From: Amycolatopsis bullii
Lineage (GTDB): Bacteria > Actinomycetota > Actinomycetes > Mycobacteriales > Pseudonocardiaceae
Assembly: GCF_014654205.1 (NCBI RefSeq)
Contig: NZ_BNAW01000001.1
Location: forward strand, 124,001 to 188,000
DNA length: 64,000 nt
Reading direction: 5' to 3'
Shown in pieces: positions 58,640 to 64,000 of the stretch; the first letter of the stretch is position 1; the number at the start of each line of letters is the position of its first letter. Both the position numbers and the translations under genes were made by a program. Under the pieces are notes generated by a model. It was given only the letters and a program-made list of their open reading frames with translations. It made no database searches and had not been told where the DNA came from.

Positions 58640-60258
58640 CCGATCACGGCGCGCTCGATGATCGCTCCCGTGTCGACGCCGCCCGGGAGCGTGCCGAACG
58701 CGATGCCCCAGTCGCCGCCGAAGCGGGACGCGCAGAACGCGTCGGCGACCGCCGGGTGGCCGTGGCGCACCAGCAGCGATCCCTGCAGCACCAGCGCCAT
58801 CGCCTCGACCAGCCGGCGCGCCCGGTACTCGATGCCCTCGAGGTCGGTGAGCTCCTTGCGGACGCGGTCCACCGCGTCGTCGAGCCGGGCGTCGCCACCG
58901 GCGGCCCGCTCGACCTCGGCGAAGAACGCCGCCACCGACTCCGGTTGCTTGCCCATCGCCCGCAACGCGTCCAGCGCGGCGACGTTGCCCGAGCCCTCCC
59001 AGATCGACGACAGCGGCGCCTCCCGGTAGAGCCGCGGCATCCCCGACTCCTCGACGTACCCGTTGCCGCCGAAGCACTCAAGCGCCTCGGCCGCGTGCGC
59101 CGGCGCCCGCTTGCACACCCAGTACTTCGACACCGCCAGGCCCAGCCGCCGGAACGCCTGCTCCTGCTCGTCACCGCGCCGGTCGCCCGCCGCGGCCAGC
59201 CGCATCGCGACCGTCGTCGCCGCCTCGGACTCGATCACCAGGTCGGCCAGGACGTTCGCCATCAGCGGCTGGTCCACCAGCGCCTTGCCGAAGGCGTGCC
59301 GGTGCGTCGCGTGGTGCACCGCGCGGACCGCACCCAGCCGCATCCCGGACGCACTGCCCAGCGTGCAGTCCAGCCGGGTGTTGTTGACCATCTCGATGAT
59401 CGTGCGGACCCCGCGGCCCTCCTCGCCGACCAGCCAGCCGACGGCGTTGTCGTACTCGATCTCCGACGACGCGTTCGACCGGTTGCCGAGCTTGTCCTTC
59501 AGCCGCTGCAGCCGGATCGGGTTGCGCGAGCCGTCCGGCAGGACACGGGGGAGCAGGAAGCACGACAGCCCGCCCGGCGCCTGCGCGAGCGTCAGGAACA
59601 TGTCGCACATCGGCGCGGAGGTGAACCACTTGTGCCCGACCAGGGTGTAGCTGCCATCGGCGCTCGGCGTCGCGGTCGTCGTGTTCGCCCGCACGTCCGA
59701 GCCGCCCTGCTTCTCGGTCATCGACATGCCCGCCAGCAGCCCGCGCTTGGTGCTGGGCTCGCGCAGCCCGAAGTCGTACTCGGTCGCGGCCAGCAGCGGC
59801 TCGTACCGCGCAGCCAGCTCCGGGGTCGCGCGCAACGCCGGGATCGCCGCGTACGTCATGGAAATCGGGCAGCTGTGCCCGGCCTCGACCTGGCCCCAGA
59901 CGTAGAACTTCGCCGCCCGCGCCGCGTGGACGCCCTCGCGGGGGTCCTGCCACGGCGTGCCGTGCAGGCCGTGCGCCGTCGCGACCTTCATCAGGTCGTG
60001 CCAGTGCGGGTGGAACTCCACCTCGTCGATCCGGTGGCCGTAGCGGTCGTGGGTGCGCAGCACCGGCTCGTTCTCGTTGACCAGCCGGCCCCACTCCTGG
60101 ACCTCTTCGGTCCCGGCCAGCCGCCCCAGCTCGTGCAGCTCGCCGGCGGCCCAGCCCGCACCGGCGCCCTCGAGCCCGGCCAGCAGCGCCGGGTCGTCGG
60201 CGACGTCGTGCCCGGCCAGCGGCGGGACCTGGTTGGTGACTTCATGCGTGGCGGGCAT
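58636..60258 (-). CDS. aidB: AidB-type acyl-CoA dehydrogenase family protein
   Basis: 540 residues, matching the length of Escherichia coli AidB (541). Signature blocks are preserved: FHPHWHDLMKVA, GQVEAGHSCPISMTYAA, GMSMTEKQGGSDVRANTT, VGHKWFTSAPM, RLKDKLGNRSNAS and LYREAPLSSIWEGSGN. AidB is a flavin tetramer that binds DNA and protects against alkylation; the C-terminal DNA-binding region (about 445-540) is present. Its ATG overlaps the upstream TetR gene by 17 bp, so both are coupled. Confidence 0.93.
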   Translation of the reverse strand: MPATHEVTNQVPPLAGHDVADDPALLAGLEGAGAGWAAGELHELGRLAGTEEVQEWGRLVNENEPVLRTHDRYGHRIDEVEFHPHWHDLMKVATAHGLHGTPWQDPREGVHAARAAKFYVWGQVEAGHSCPISMTYAAIPALRATPELAARYEPLLAATEYDFGLREPSTKRGLLAGMSMTEKQGGSDVRANTTTATPSADGSYTLVGHKWFTSAPMCDMFLTLAQAPGGLSCFLLPRVLPDGSRNPIRLQRLKDKLGNRSNASSEIEYDNAVGWLVGEEGRGVRTIIEMVNNTRLDCTLGSASGMRLGAVRAVHHATHRHAFGKALVDQPLMANVLADLVIESEAATTVAMRLAAAGDRRGDEQEQAFRRLGLAVSKYWVCKRAPAHAAEALECFGGNGYVEESGMPRLYREAPLSSIWEGSGNVAALDALRAMGKQPESVAAFFAEVERAAGGDARLDDAVDRVRKELTDLEGIEYRARRLVEAMALVLQGSLLVRHGHPAVADAFCASRFGGDWGIAFGTLPGGVDTGAIIERAVIG

Positions 60259-60847
60259 CAGAACCTCCTAGAGCGCGAAGGATGAATGTGCGAAGCTCGG
60301 CGACATCGGTGGCGTTTCCGCTGGTCAACGGGCCGATGAGGACTTCGGCGGCGGCTCCGACCAGCGCCGCGGCGGTCAGCCGGCCGTCCTGGGGCGGCAG
60401 CGAGCCGTCCCGCACCCCGGCGGCGACGTGCTCGGCGATGACCTCGGTGTAGGCCCGCCGGAACTCCAGCCGCTCGGCGTCGATGAGCGCGTCGACCGGC
60501 TCGATGAGCAGGGCATAGGCCTGCTTCGGCGCCTTGAGAGCCCGCTGGGCGAAGGTGTCCACGGCGGCCAGCACGCGATCGGCCGGTTCCCCCGCCTCCG
60601 CCGACGCGGCCCGGACCGCCTCGACCTCCCGCGTCACGACCTGCCGGAAGACGTGCACGACCAGGTCGGCCTTGGTGGGGAAGTGCCGGTAGACGCTGCC
60701 GACGGCCACCCCGGCCCGCTCGGCGACCGCGGCGACCGAGCAGCCGCCGTAGCCGTGTTCGGCCAGCTGCCGCGTCGCGGCGGCGATGATCGTCTCGCGC
60801 TGGGCGTCGAGGCGTTCCTGCACCTTCGGGGTGCGGCGGTAGGGCAC
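60242..60847 (-). CDS. TetR-family regulator of the aidB operon
   Basis: 201 residues. HTH: IIAAATRQLAEHGYGGCSVAAVAERAGVAVGSVYRHFPTKADLVVHVF. The C-terminal domain carries YALLIEPVDALIDAERLEFRRAYTEVIAEHV. GTG 60847 is 7 nt after TTCACT, giving a leaderless start. It overlaps aidB and presumably controls the pair through the dyad in its own promoter (60857-60879). Confidence 0.9.
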   Translation of the reverse strand: MPYRRTPKVQERLDAQRETIIAAATRQLAEHGYGGCSVAAVAERAGVAVGSVYRHFPTKADLVVHVFRQVVTREVEAVRAASAEAGEPADRVLAAVDTFAQRALKAPKQAYALLIEPVDALIDAERLEFRRAYTEVIAEHVAAGVRDGSLPPQDGRLTAAALVGAAAEVLIGPLTSGNATDVAELRTFILRALGGSDARHA

Positions 60848-60854
60848 GTCAAGA

Positions 60855-60884
60855 AGTGAAGCACTGATTCACAGTTTCAGTCAA
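60855..60884 (-). promoter_or_regulatory. TTGACT-18-TTCACT promoter of the TetR-aidB operon
   Basis: On the minus strand TTGACT (60884-60879) and TTCACT (60860-60855) are 18 nt apart. The spacer holds ACTG-N5-CAGT with outer TGAA/TTCA echoes, an operator-like dyad. The -35 box overlaps the stop of the SRPBCC gene. Confidence 0.65.
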
Positions 60885-61336
60885 CGTTCGAGCAACTGCT
60901 TCGCACCCCGCACCTCGGCCTCGACGTCGGCCCGCAGCTTCCGCCGCAGCACCGGCTCGACCAGCCAGCGCAGGGGAGCGGCGAACCCGAACGCGATCCG
61001 CCGCCGCACCCGGATCCCCCCGCCCACCGGCACGCACTCGAAGTGCGCCTCGAACGTCGAAACCCGGCGCGCGAGGCGGTTCTCCGGCCGGTCGGGCAGC
61101 TGGACGTCGACCCGCCGGCCGGGGGTCAACGTCATCCGGGAGACGATCTTCGGGCCCGGCCCCAGCCCGGGCAGCGCCGAGCGGAACCGGAACTCGGTGA
61201 CGTCACCCTCGGTGCGAACCCAGTCGATCCGCCCCAGCTTGCGGTCGATCTCCGCGTACCGGCGCGGATCCATGACCAGCGCCAGGAACGCCTCCGGCGG
61301 GCACGACACGAACTCTTCCACGGTCACCTCAACCAT
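60881..61336 (-). CDS. SRPBCC (polyketide cyclase-like) protein
   Basis: 151 residues, START/Bet v 1-like fold: EVTVEEFVSCPPEAFLALVMDPRRYAEIDRKLG, then IVSRMTLTPGRRVDVQLP and a C-terminal helix RKLRADVEAEVRGAKQLLE. Binds a hydrophobic ligand by analogy; no catalytic role visible. ATG 61336 follows TACTCT by 6 nt on the minus strand. Divergent from a TetR gene across only 22 bp. Confidence 0.82.
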   Translation of the reverse strand: MVEVTVEEFVSCPPEAFLALVMDPRRYAEIDRKLGRIDWVRTEGDVTEFRFRSALPGLGPGPKIVSRMTLTPGRRVDVQLPDRPENRLARRVSTFEAHFECVPVGGGIRVRRRIAFGFAAPLRWLVEPVLRRKLRADVEAEVRGAKQLLER

Positions 61337-61358
61337 AGAAAGAGAGTAGTTTCTCACT
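61337..61358. promoter_or_regulatory. 22-bp divergent promoter with overlapping -10 boxes
   Basis: The whole spacer between two divergent starts is AGAAAGAGAGTAGTTTCTC plus three bases. The minus -10 TACTCT (61348-61343) and the plus -10 TAGTTT (61347-61352) share two bases. Including both ATGs, 26 bp form an imperfect palindrome (18 of 26 symmetric). Both mRNAs must be leaderless. Confidence 0.65.
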
Positions 61359-61970
61359 ATGGCTCGGACAACCCCCGGCGTCACCCGCCGCCGCATCCTC
61401 GACGAAGCCGTCCGCCTCTTCGCCACCCGCGGCTACGACACGACGTCCATCGCCGACATCCAGACCGCCTGCGGCCTCCACCCCGGCAGCGGCGCCCTCT
61501 ACAAGCACTTCCCCTCCAAAGCAGCCGTCCTCGAAGCCGCCGTCCACGACAACCTCGCGCGCTTGGCCGCCCGTACCGCGGAAACCGCCGACACCCAGCT
61601 GCCCGACGACCCCCGCGAAGCCCTGCGCCTCCTCGCCGACGTCGTCTGGGCGTTCATGGCCGCCGACCGCGACCTCATCCGCCTGATGATCCGCGAATTC
61701 GCCGGCTTCCCGGAGCTGTTCGAGCAGATGTGGCAAGGCGTCGTGGCCACCGTCTACCGCCGCGGCACCGAGTGGATCACCACCCTGCGGGACCAGGGGA
61801 GAGCCGCCGTGCCAGACCCGGAAGCCACCGCAGCCGTGCTCGTCGCGTCGCTGACCTACTACCCGATCCTCGACGTCCTCATCGGGCACACCCCCGGCGA
61901 CCTCGCGCCCGACCGTTTCCTCGCCGCCTGGCTCGACTCCTCGGTCGCCGCCCTCAACCTGCGCGCTTGA
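61359..61970 (+). CDS. TetR-family regulator
   Basis: 203 residues. HTH: RILDEAVRLFATRGYDTTSIADIQTACGLHPGSGALYKHFPSKAAVLEAAV, then a C-terminal domain with IRLMIREFAGFPELFEQMW. Divergent by 22 bp from the SRPBCC gene; one bound dimer would cover both promoters. Its end overlaps the convergent XRE gene by 17 bp. Confidence 0.9.
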   Translation: MARTTPGVTRRRILDEAVRLFATRGYDTTSIADIQTACGLHPGSGALYKHFPSKAAVLEAAVHDNLARLAARTAETADTQLPDDPREALRLLADVVWAFMAADRDLIRLMIREFAGFPELFEQMWQGVVATVYRRGTEWITTLRDQGRAAVPDPEATAAVLVASLTYYPILDVLIGHTPGDLAPDRFLAAWLDSSVAALNLRA

Positions 61971-62517
61971 CCAGCGCGACCAGGTACCGGCACACCACCG
62001 GCCCCGGGTTCACGAACACGCAGTCCGCGGCCGGCCCCAGCTGCAGGCAGTCGCCGGCGGCCAGCTCGTGCACCTGGGCCCCCTCGTGGAACCGCAGGTG
62101 CCCGGCCAGCACCCAGATCTGCTGGTGCAGGAACGCATACGTCCCCGCCACCAGCGGTACCTCCACCCCCGGCGGCAGCTCCACCTCCACCAGCTCCAGC
62201 GGACGCCCGGCCGCGGGGGACACCGACCGCCGCCGGTAGCCCGTCTCCGGGTCCGTCCACACCGGCTGCTCCGCCGCCCGCGCCAACCGCCGCTCGTCGC
62301 CTTCGGCGCGCGCGATGAGCTCCGACAACGTCAGCCCCAGCGCGGCCGACAGCTTCGCCAGCAACGCCGCCGTCGGCTGCACGTCACCCCGCTCGATCTT
62401 GCCGATCATCGCCCGCGACACCCCCGACGCCTCGGCGAGCGCGACCGCCGAGAGACCTCGTGCCGTGCGGGCGGCGTGCACGGTGGCGGCCAGGCGAGCA
62501 GTCAGGGGATCGGTCAT
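61954..62517 (-). CDS. XRE-family regulator with C-terminal cupin
   Basis: 187 residues. N-terminal HTH (LSAVALAEASGVSRAMIGKIERGDVQPTAALLAKLSAALG) and C-terminal cupin (VELPPGVEVPLVAGTYAFLHQQIWVLAGHLRFHEG, LAAGDCLQLGPAADCVFVNPG). The combination is common beside GNAT acetyltransferases, and one is divergent here. ATG 62517 is preferred to upstream in-frame ATGs because TATAGT lies 10 nt before it. The probable operator is the direct repeat at 62527-62560. Confidence 0.9.
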   Translation of the reverse strand: MTDPLTARLAATVHAARTARGLSAVALAEASGVSRAMIGKIERGDVQPTAALLAKLSAALGLTLSELIARAEGDERRLARAAEQPVWTDPETGYRRRSVSPAAGRPLELVEVELPPGVEVPLVAGTYAFLHQQIWVLAGHLRFHEGAQVHELAAGDCLQLGPAADCVFVNPGPVVCRYLVALVKRAG

Positions 62518-62526
62518 AACTCTGGA

Positions 62527-62560
62527 TACTATACGAGCCGTCATGGCTACCATAGGAGCC
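62527..62560. promoter_or_regulatory. 13-bp direct repeat, 21-bp period, XRE operator candidate
   Basis: TACTATACGAGCC (62527-62539) and TACCATAGGAGCC (62548-62560) match at 11 of 13 positions and lie exactly two helical turns apart. TATAGT on the minus strand and TATACG on the plus strand overlap the first copy. TCATGGCT-N8-AGCCATGA (62541-62564) is superimposed. Confidence 0.65.
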
Positions 62561-63076
62561 ATGATTCGAGACGCCACCCCCCACGACGCCGCCGCCTGTG
62601 CCGCCCTCTACACCCCCTACGTCACCGACACCGCCATCTCCTTCGAAACCGAACCACCCGACACCCCCGAAATGGCCCGCCGCATCGCCGTCGCCCACGC
62701 GTGGTTCGTCCTCGAAGACGAAGGACACATCGCCGGCTACGCCTACGCCACCCGCTTCGCCGAACGCGCCGCGTACCGGTGGTCCTGCGAAACGAGCATC
62801 TACCTCGAACAAGGCCGCCGCCGCACCGGCGCCGGCCGCGCCCTCTACGAAGCACTGTTCCAGCGGCTGCGCGACCGCGGGTTCTGCCGCGCCTTCGCCG
62901 GCATGACCCTCCCGAACGACGCCAGCGCCGGACTCCACCGCGCCCTCGGGTTCGAGCCCGCCGGCGTCTACCGCCGGGTCGGCTGGAAACACGGCGCCTG
63001 GCACGACGTCGCCTGGGTCCAGAAAGACCTTCGCGCAACTGAAGGTTGCACATCGGCACCCGCCGAGCTAACGTGA
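62543..63076 (+). CDS. GNAT N-acetyltransferase, phosphinothricin/methionine-sulfoximine type
   Basis: 177 residues. Closely follows the Pat/Bar pattern: IRDATPHDAAACAALYTPYV, TAISFETEPPDTPEM, RWSCETSIYLEQGRRRTGAGRALYEALF (acetyl-CoA loop), GMTLPNDASAGLHRALGFEPAG and VGWKHGAWHDVAWVQKDL. Members acetylate phosphinothricin, methionine sulfoximine or related amino acids. ATG 62543 fits a leaderless start 7 nt after TATACG; ATG 62561 with AGGAG 2 nt away is the alternative. Confidence 0.9.
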   Translation: MATIGAMIRDATPHDAAACAALYTPYVTDTAISFETEPPDTPEMARRIAVAHAWFVLEDEGHIAGYAYATRFAERAAYRWSCETSIYLEQGRRRTGAGRALYEALFQRLRDRGFCRAFAGMTLPNDASAGLHRALGFEPAGVYRRVGWKHGAWHDVAWVQKDLRATEGCTSAPAELT

Positions 63077-63094
63077 CACGCAACCAAACGTTGC
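63035..63094 (+). promoter_or_regulatory. TTGCAC-17-TAACGT promoter between twin ArsR operators
   Basis: GCAAC-N5-GTTGC occurs at 63035-63049 and 63080-63094 (period 45). Between them TTGCAC (63046-63051) and TAACGT (63069-63074) are 17 nt apart. AAGGAG follows 5 nt before ATG 63108. The arrangement predicts autorepression by the ArsR encoded second in the operon. Confidence 0.8.
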
Positions 63095-63107
63095 ACAAGG
63101 AGCTCGC

Positions 63108-63557
63108 ATGGAACACGGCACCATCGAACGGGAAATCCACGTCGACGCCCGCCCCGAAGTCGTCTTCGACGTCGTCAGCAGCCCCCAGCACCTCCGCGAA
63201 TGGTGGCCCGACGAAGCCGAATACCCCGTCGAACCCGGGGGAGAAGGCCGCATCGCCTTCGGCGGCTCCTGGGTCCGGTTCACCGTCGTCGACGCCATCC
63301 CGCCCCGGCACTTCTCCTTCCGCTGGACCCACGCCGACGGGGAGACCGCCGCCCCCGGCAACTCCTTCCTCGTCGTCTTCGAACTCGAACCCGACGGCAC
63401 CGGCACCCGCCTCCGGATGACCGAAACCGGCTTCCGCGAACGCGGCTGGGACGAAGCCAAGATCGCCGCCGAACACGCCGACCACGTCAGCGGCTGGGAC
63501 CACTTCCTCTCCCGGCTCCCCACCTACGCCACCAAGGTCGCCGGAGCCACCCCGTGA
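63108..63557 (+). CDS. SRPBCC/AHSA1-family protein
   Basis: 149 residues: IEREIHVDARPEVVFDVVSSPQHLREWWPDEAEY, RFTVVDAIPPRHFSFRW, FELEPDGTGTRLRMTETGF and a C-terminal helix. AAGGAG lies 5 nt before the ATG. First gene of an AHSA1-ArsR-AHSA1 operon. The end overlaps the ArsR GTG (GTGA). Confidence 0.9.
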   Translation: MEHGTIEREIHVDARPEVVFDVVSSPQHLREWWPDEAEYPVEPGGEGRIAFGGSWVRFTVVDAIPPRHFSFRWTHADGETAAPGNSFLVVFELEPDGTGTRLRMTETGFRERGWDEAKIAAEHADHVSGWDHFLSRLPTYATKVAGATP

Positions 63558-63898
63558 GCACCGCCGTCGACGACGACCTCTGGTCGGCCATCGGCGACCC
63601 GACCCGGCGCCGCATGCTCGACCTGCTGCTGACCGAGGGGAGTGGCACGGCGACCAGCCTCAGCGAACACCTCCCGGTGACCCGGCAGGCCGTCGCCAAG
63701 CACCTCGCCGTCCTCGACCGCGCCGGGCTCGTCCACGCCCACAGCGCCGGCCGCGAAAAGCAGTTCCACGTCGACGAAGCCCAACTGGCCCGCGCCGTCG
63801 CCCAGCTCACCGACGTCGGCAACACCTGGGACGCCCGGCTCCGCCGCATCAAGCACATCGCCGAAACCATCGAAAAAACCATCGAGAAGAACGGGTAG
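63554..63898 (+). CDS. ArsR-family repressor
   Basis: 114 residues, winged helix: LWSAIGDPTRRRMLDLLLTEGSGTATSLSEHLPVTRQAVAKHLAVLDRAGLVHAHSAGREKQFHV. No metal site. GTG 63554 is coupled by GTGA to the preceding AHSA1 gene. It probably binds the two GCAAC-N5-GTTGC boxes upstream. Confidence 0.92.
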   Translation: MSTAVDDDLWSAIGDPTRRRMLDLLLTEGSGTATSLSEHLPVTRQAVAKHLAVLDRAGLVHAHSAGREKQFHVDEAQLARAVAQLTDVGNTWDARLRRIKHIAETIEKTIEKNG

Positions 63899-63901
63899 AA
63901 A

Positions 63902-64000
63902 ATGGACATCCTGCACCGCATCGGCATCCGCGACGCCACCCCGCAGAAGGTCTACGACGCGATCACCACCATCGACGGCCTGGCCGGCTGGTGGACCGAG
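63902..64000 (+). CDS. SRPBCC-family protein, 5' part
   Basis: 33 residues before the window ends: MDILHRIGIRDATPQKVYDAITTIDGLAGWWTE, the usual start of AHSA1-like proteins. It begins 3 bp after the ArsR stop, making this a second AHSA1 partner in the operon. The rest lies outside. Confidence 0.8.
   Translation, partial: MDILHRIGIRDATPQKVYDAITTIDGLAGWWTE

Overview
This window is high-GC (about 70% by eye), densely coded DNA with many GTG starts and 1-4 bp gene overlaps. It suggests a filamentous actinobacterium, most likely a Pseudonocardiaceae such as Amycolatopsis. That is an inference from DUF3090, an SCO1664-family protein, DUF3097, an MptA/MptB-type mannosyltransferase and the abundance of TetR, ArsR and ECF regulators. 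I see no rRNA, tRNA, CRISPR array or PKS/NRPS genes, and no phage structural genes. About 70 genes are called. Many starts lie 6-8 nt after a TANNNT-type -10 box, as expected for leaderless mRNAs.

Layout. 0-10.7 kb: the end of a WYL regulator, a secreted multidomain GH92 mannosidase, a methyltransferase, an AraC regulator, a quinone-oxidoreductase-like enzyme, a dienelactone hydrolase, and a dppA (M55 D-aminopeptidase)-M20 peptidase pair. 10.9-16.3 kb: a peptide ABC importer divergent from dppA, with a C-terminally membrane-anchored binding protein and a fused double ATPase. 16.4-21.2 kb: a polyprenol-phosphomannose mannosyltransferase converging on an S9 peptidase (one-base frameshift)-LD-carboxypeptidase-PPOX operon. 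21.2-24.4 kb: conserved actinobacterial genes (DUF3090, SCO1664-like, APH-like, DUF3097). 24.4-26.8 kb: NfeD, a mini-SPFH protein and a full SPFH protein. 26.9-36.7 kb: an MFS transporter, TetR, FAD monooxygenase, VOC-ArsR-AHSA1 operon, TetR, SGNH hydrolase, DHFR-like protein, methyltransferase, a DUF1707x4/WD-like membrane protein and a CGNR regulator. 36.7-41.1 kb: a tyrosine recombinase whose 3' end is echoed in a degenerate repeat array, a DGPF-ECF42 sigma pair, and an AT-rich island before a zinc-ribbon coiled-coil protein. 41.1-49.4 kb: ArsR-AHSA1, AraC, NmrA, DUF1772, then a leftward TetR/redoxin-ECF42-hydrolase-DGPF-GyrI operon divergent from a P450. 49.4-55.6 kb: a TetR divergent from a DrrAB exporter coupled to an SNF2 helicase and a SWIM protein. 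55.6-64 kb: a TetX-like monooxygenase/TetR pair, PPOX, aidB with its TetR, SRPBCC/TetR, XRE-cupin/GNAT and an ArsR-AHSA1 cassette cut by the window end.

The main integrative observation is a candidate ECF42 regulon. Five sites matching TGTCG[G/A]-N17-CGT, all with exactly 17 nt between elements, sit just upstream of both ECF42 modules, an alpha/beta hydrolase, a DHFR-like protein and a PPOX protein. Other notable points are tightly packed divergent promoters with palindromic operators, the TetR-redoxin-like fusion, the SNF2 gene that appears to start at CTG, and the repeat and AT-rich structures flanking the recombinase and coiled-coil genes.
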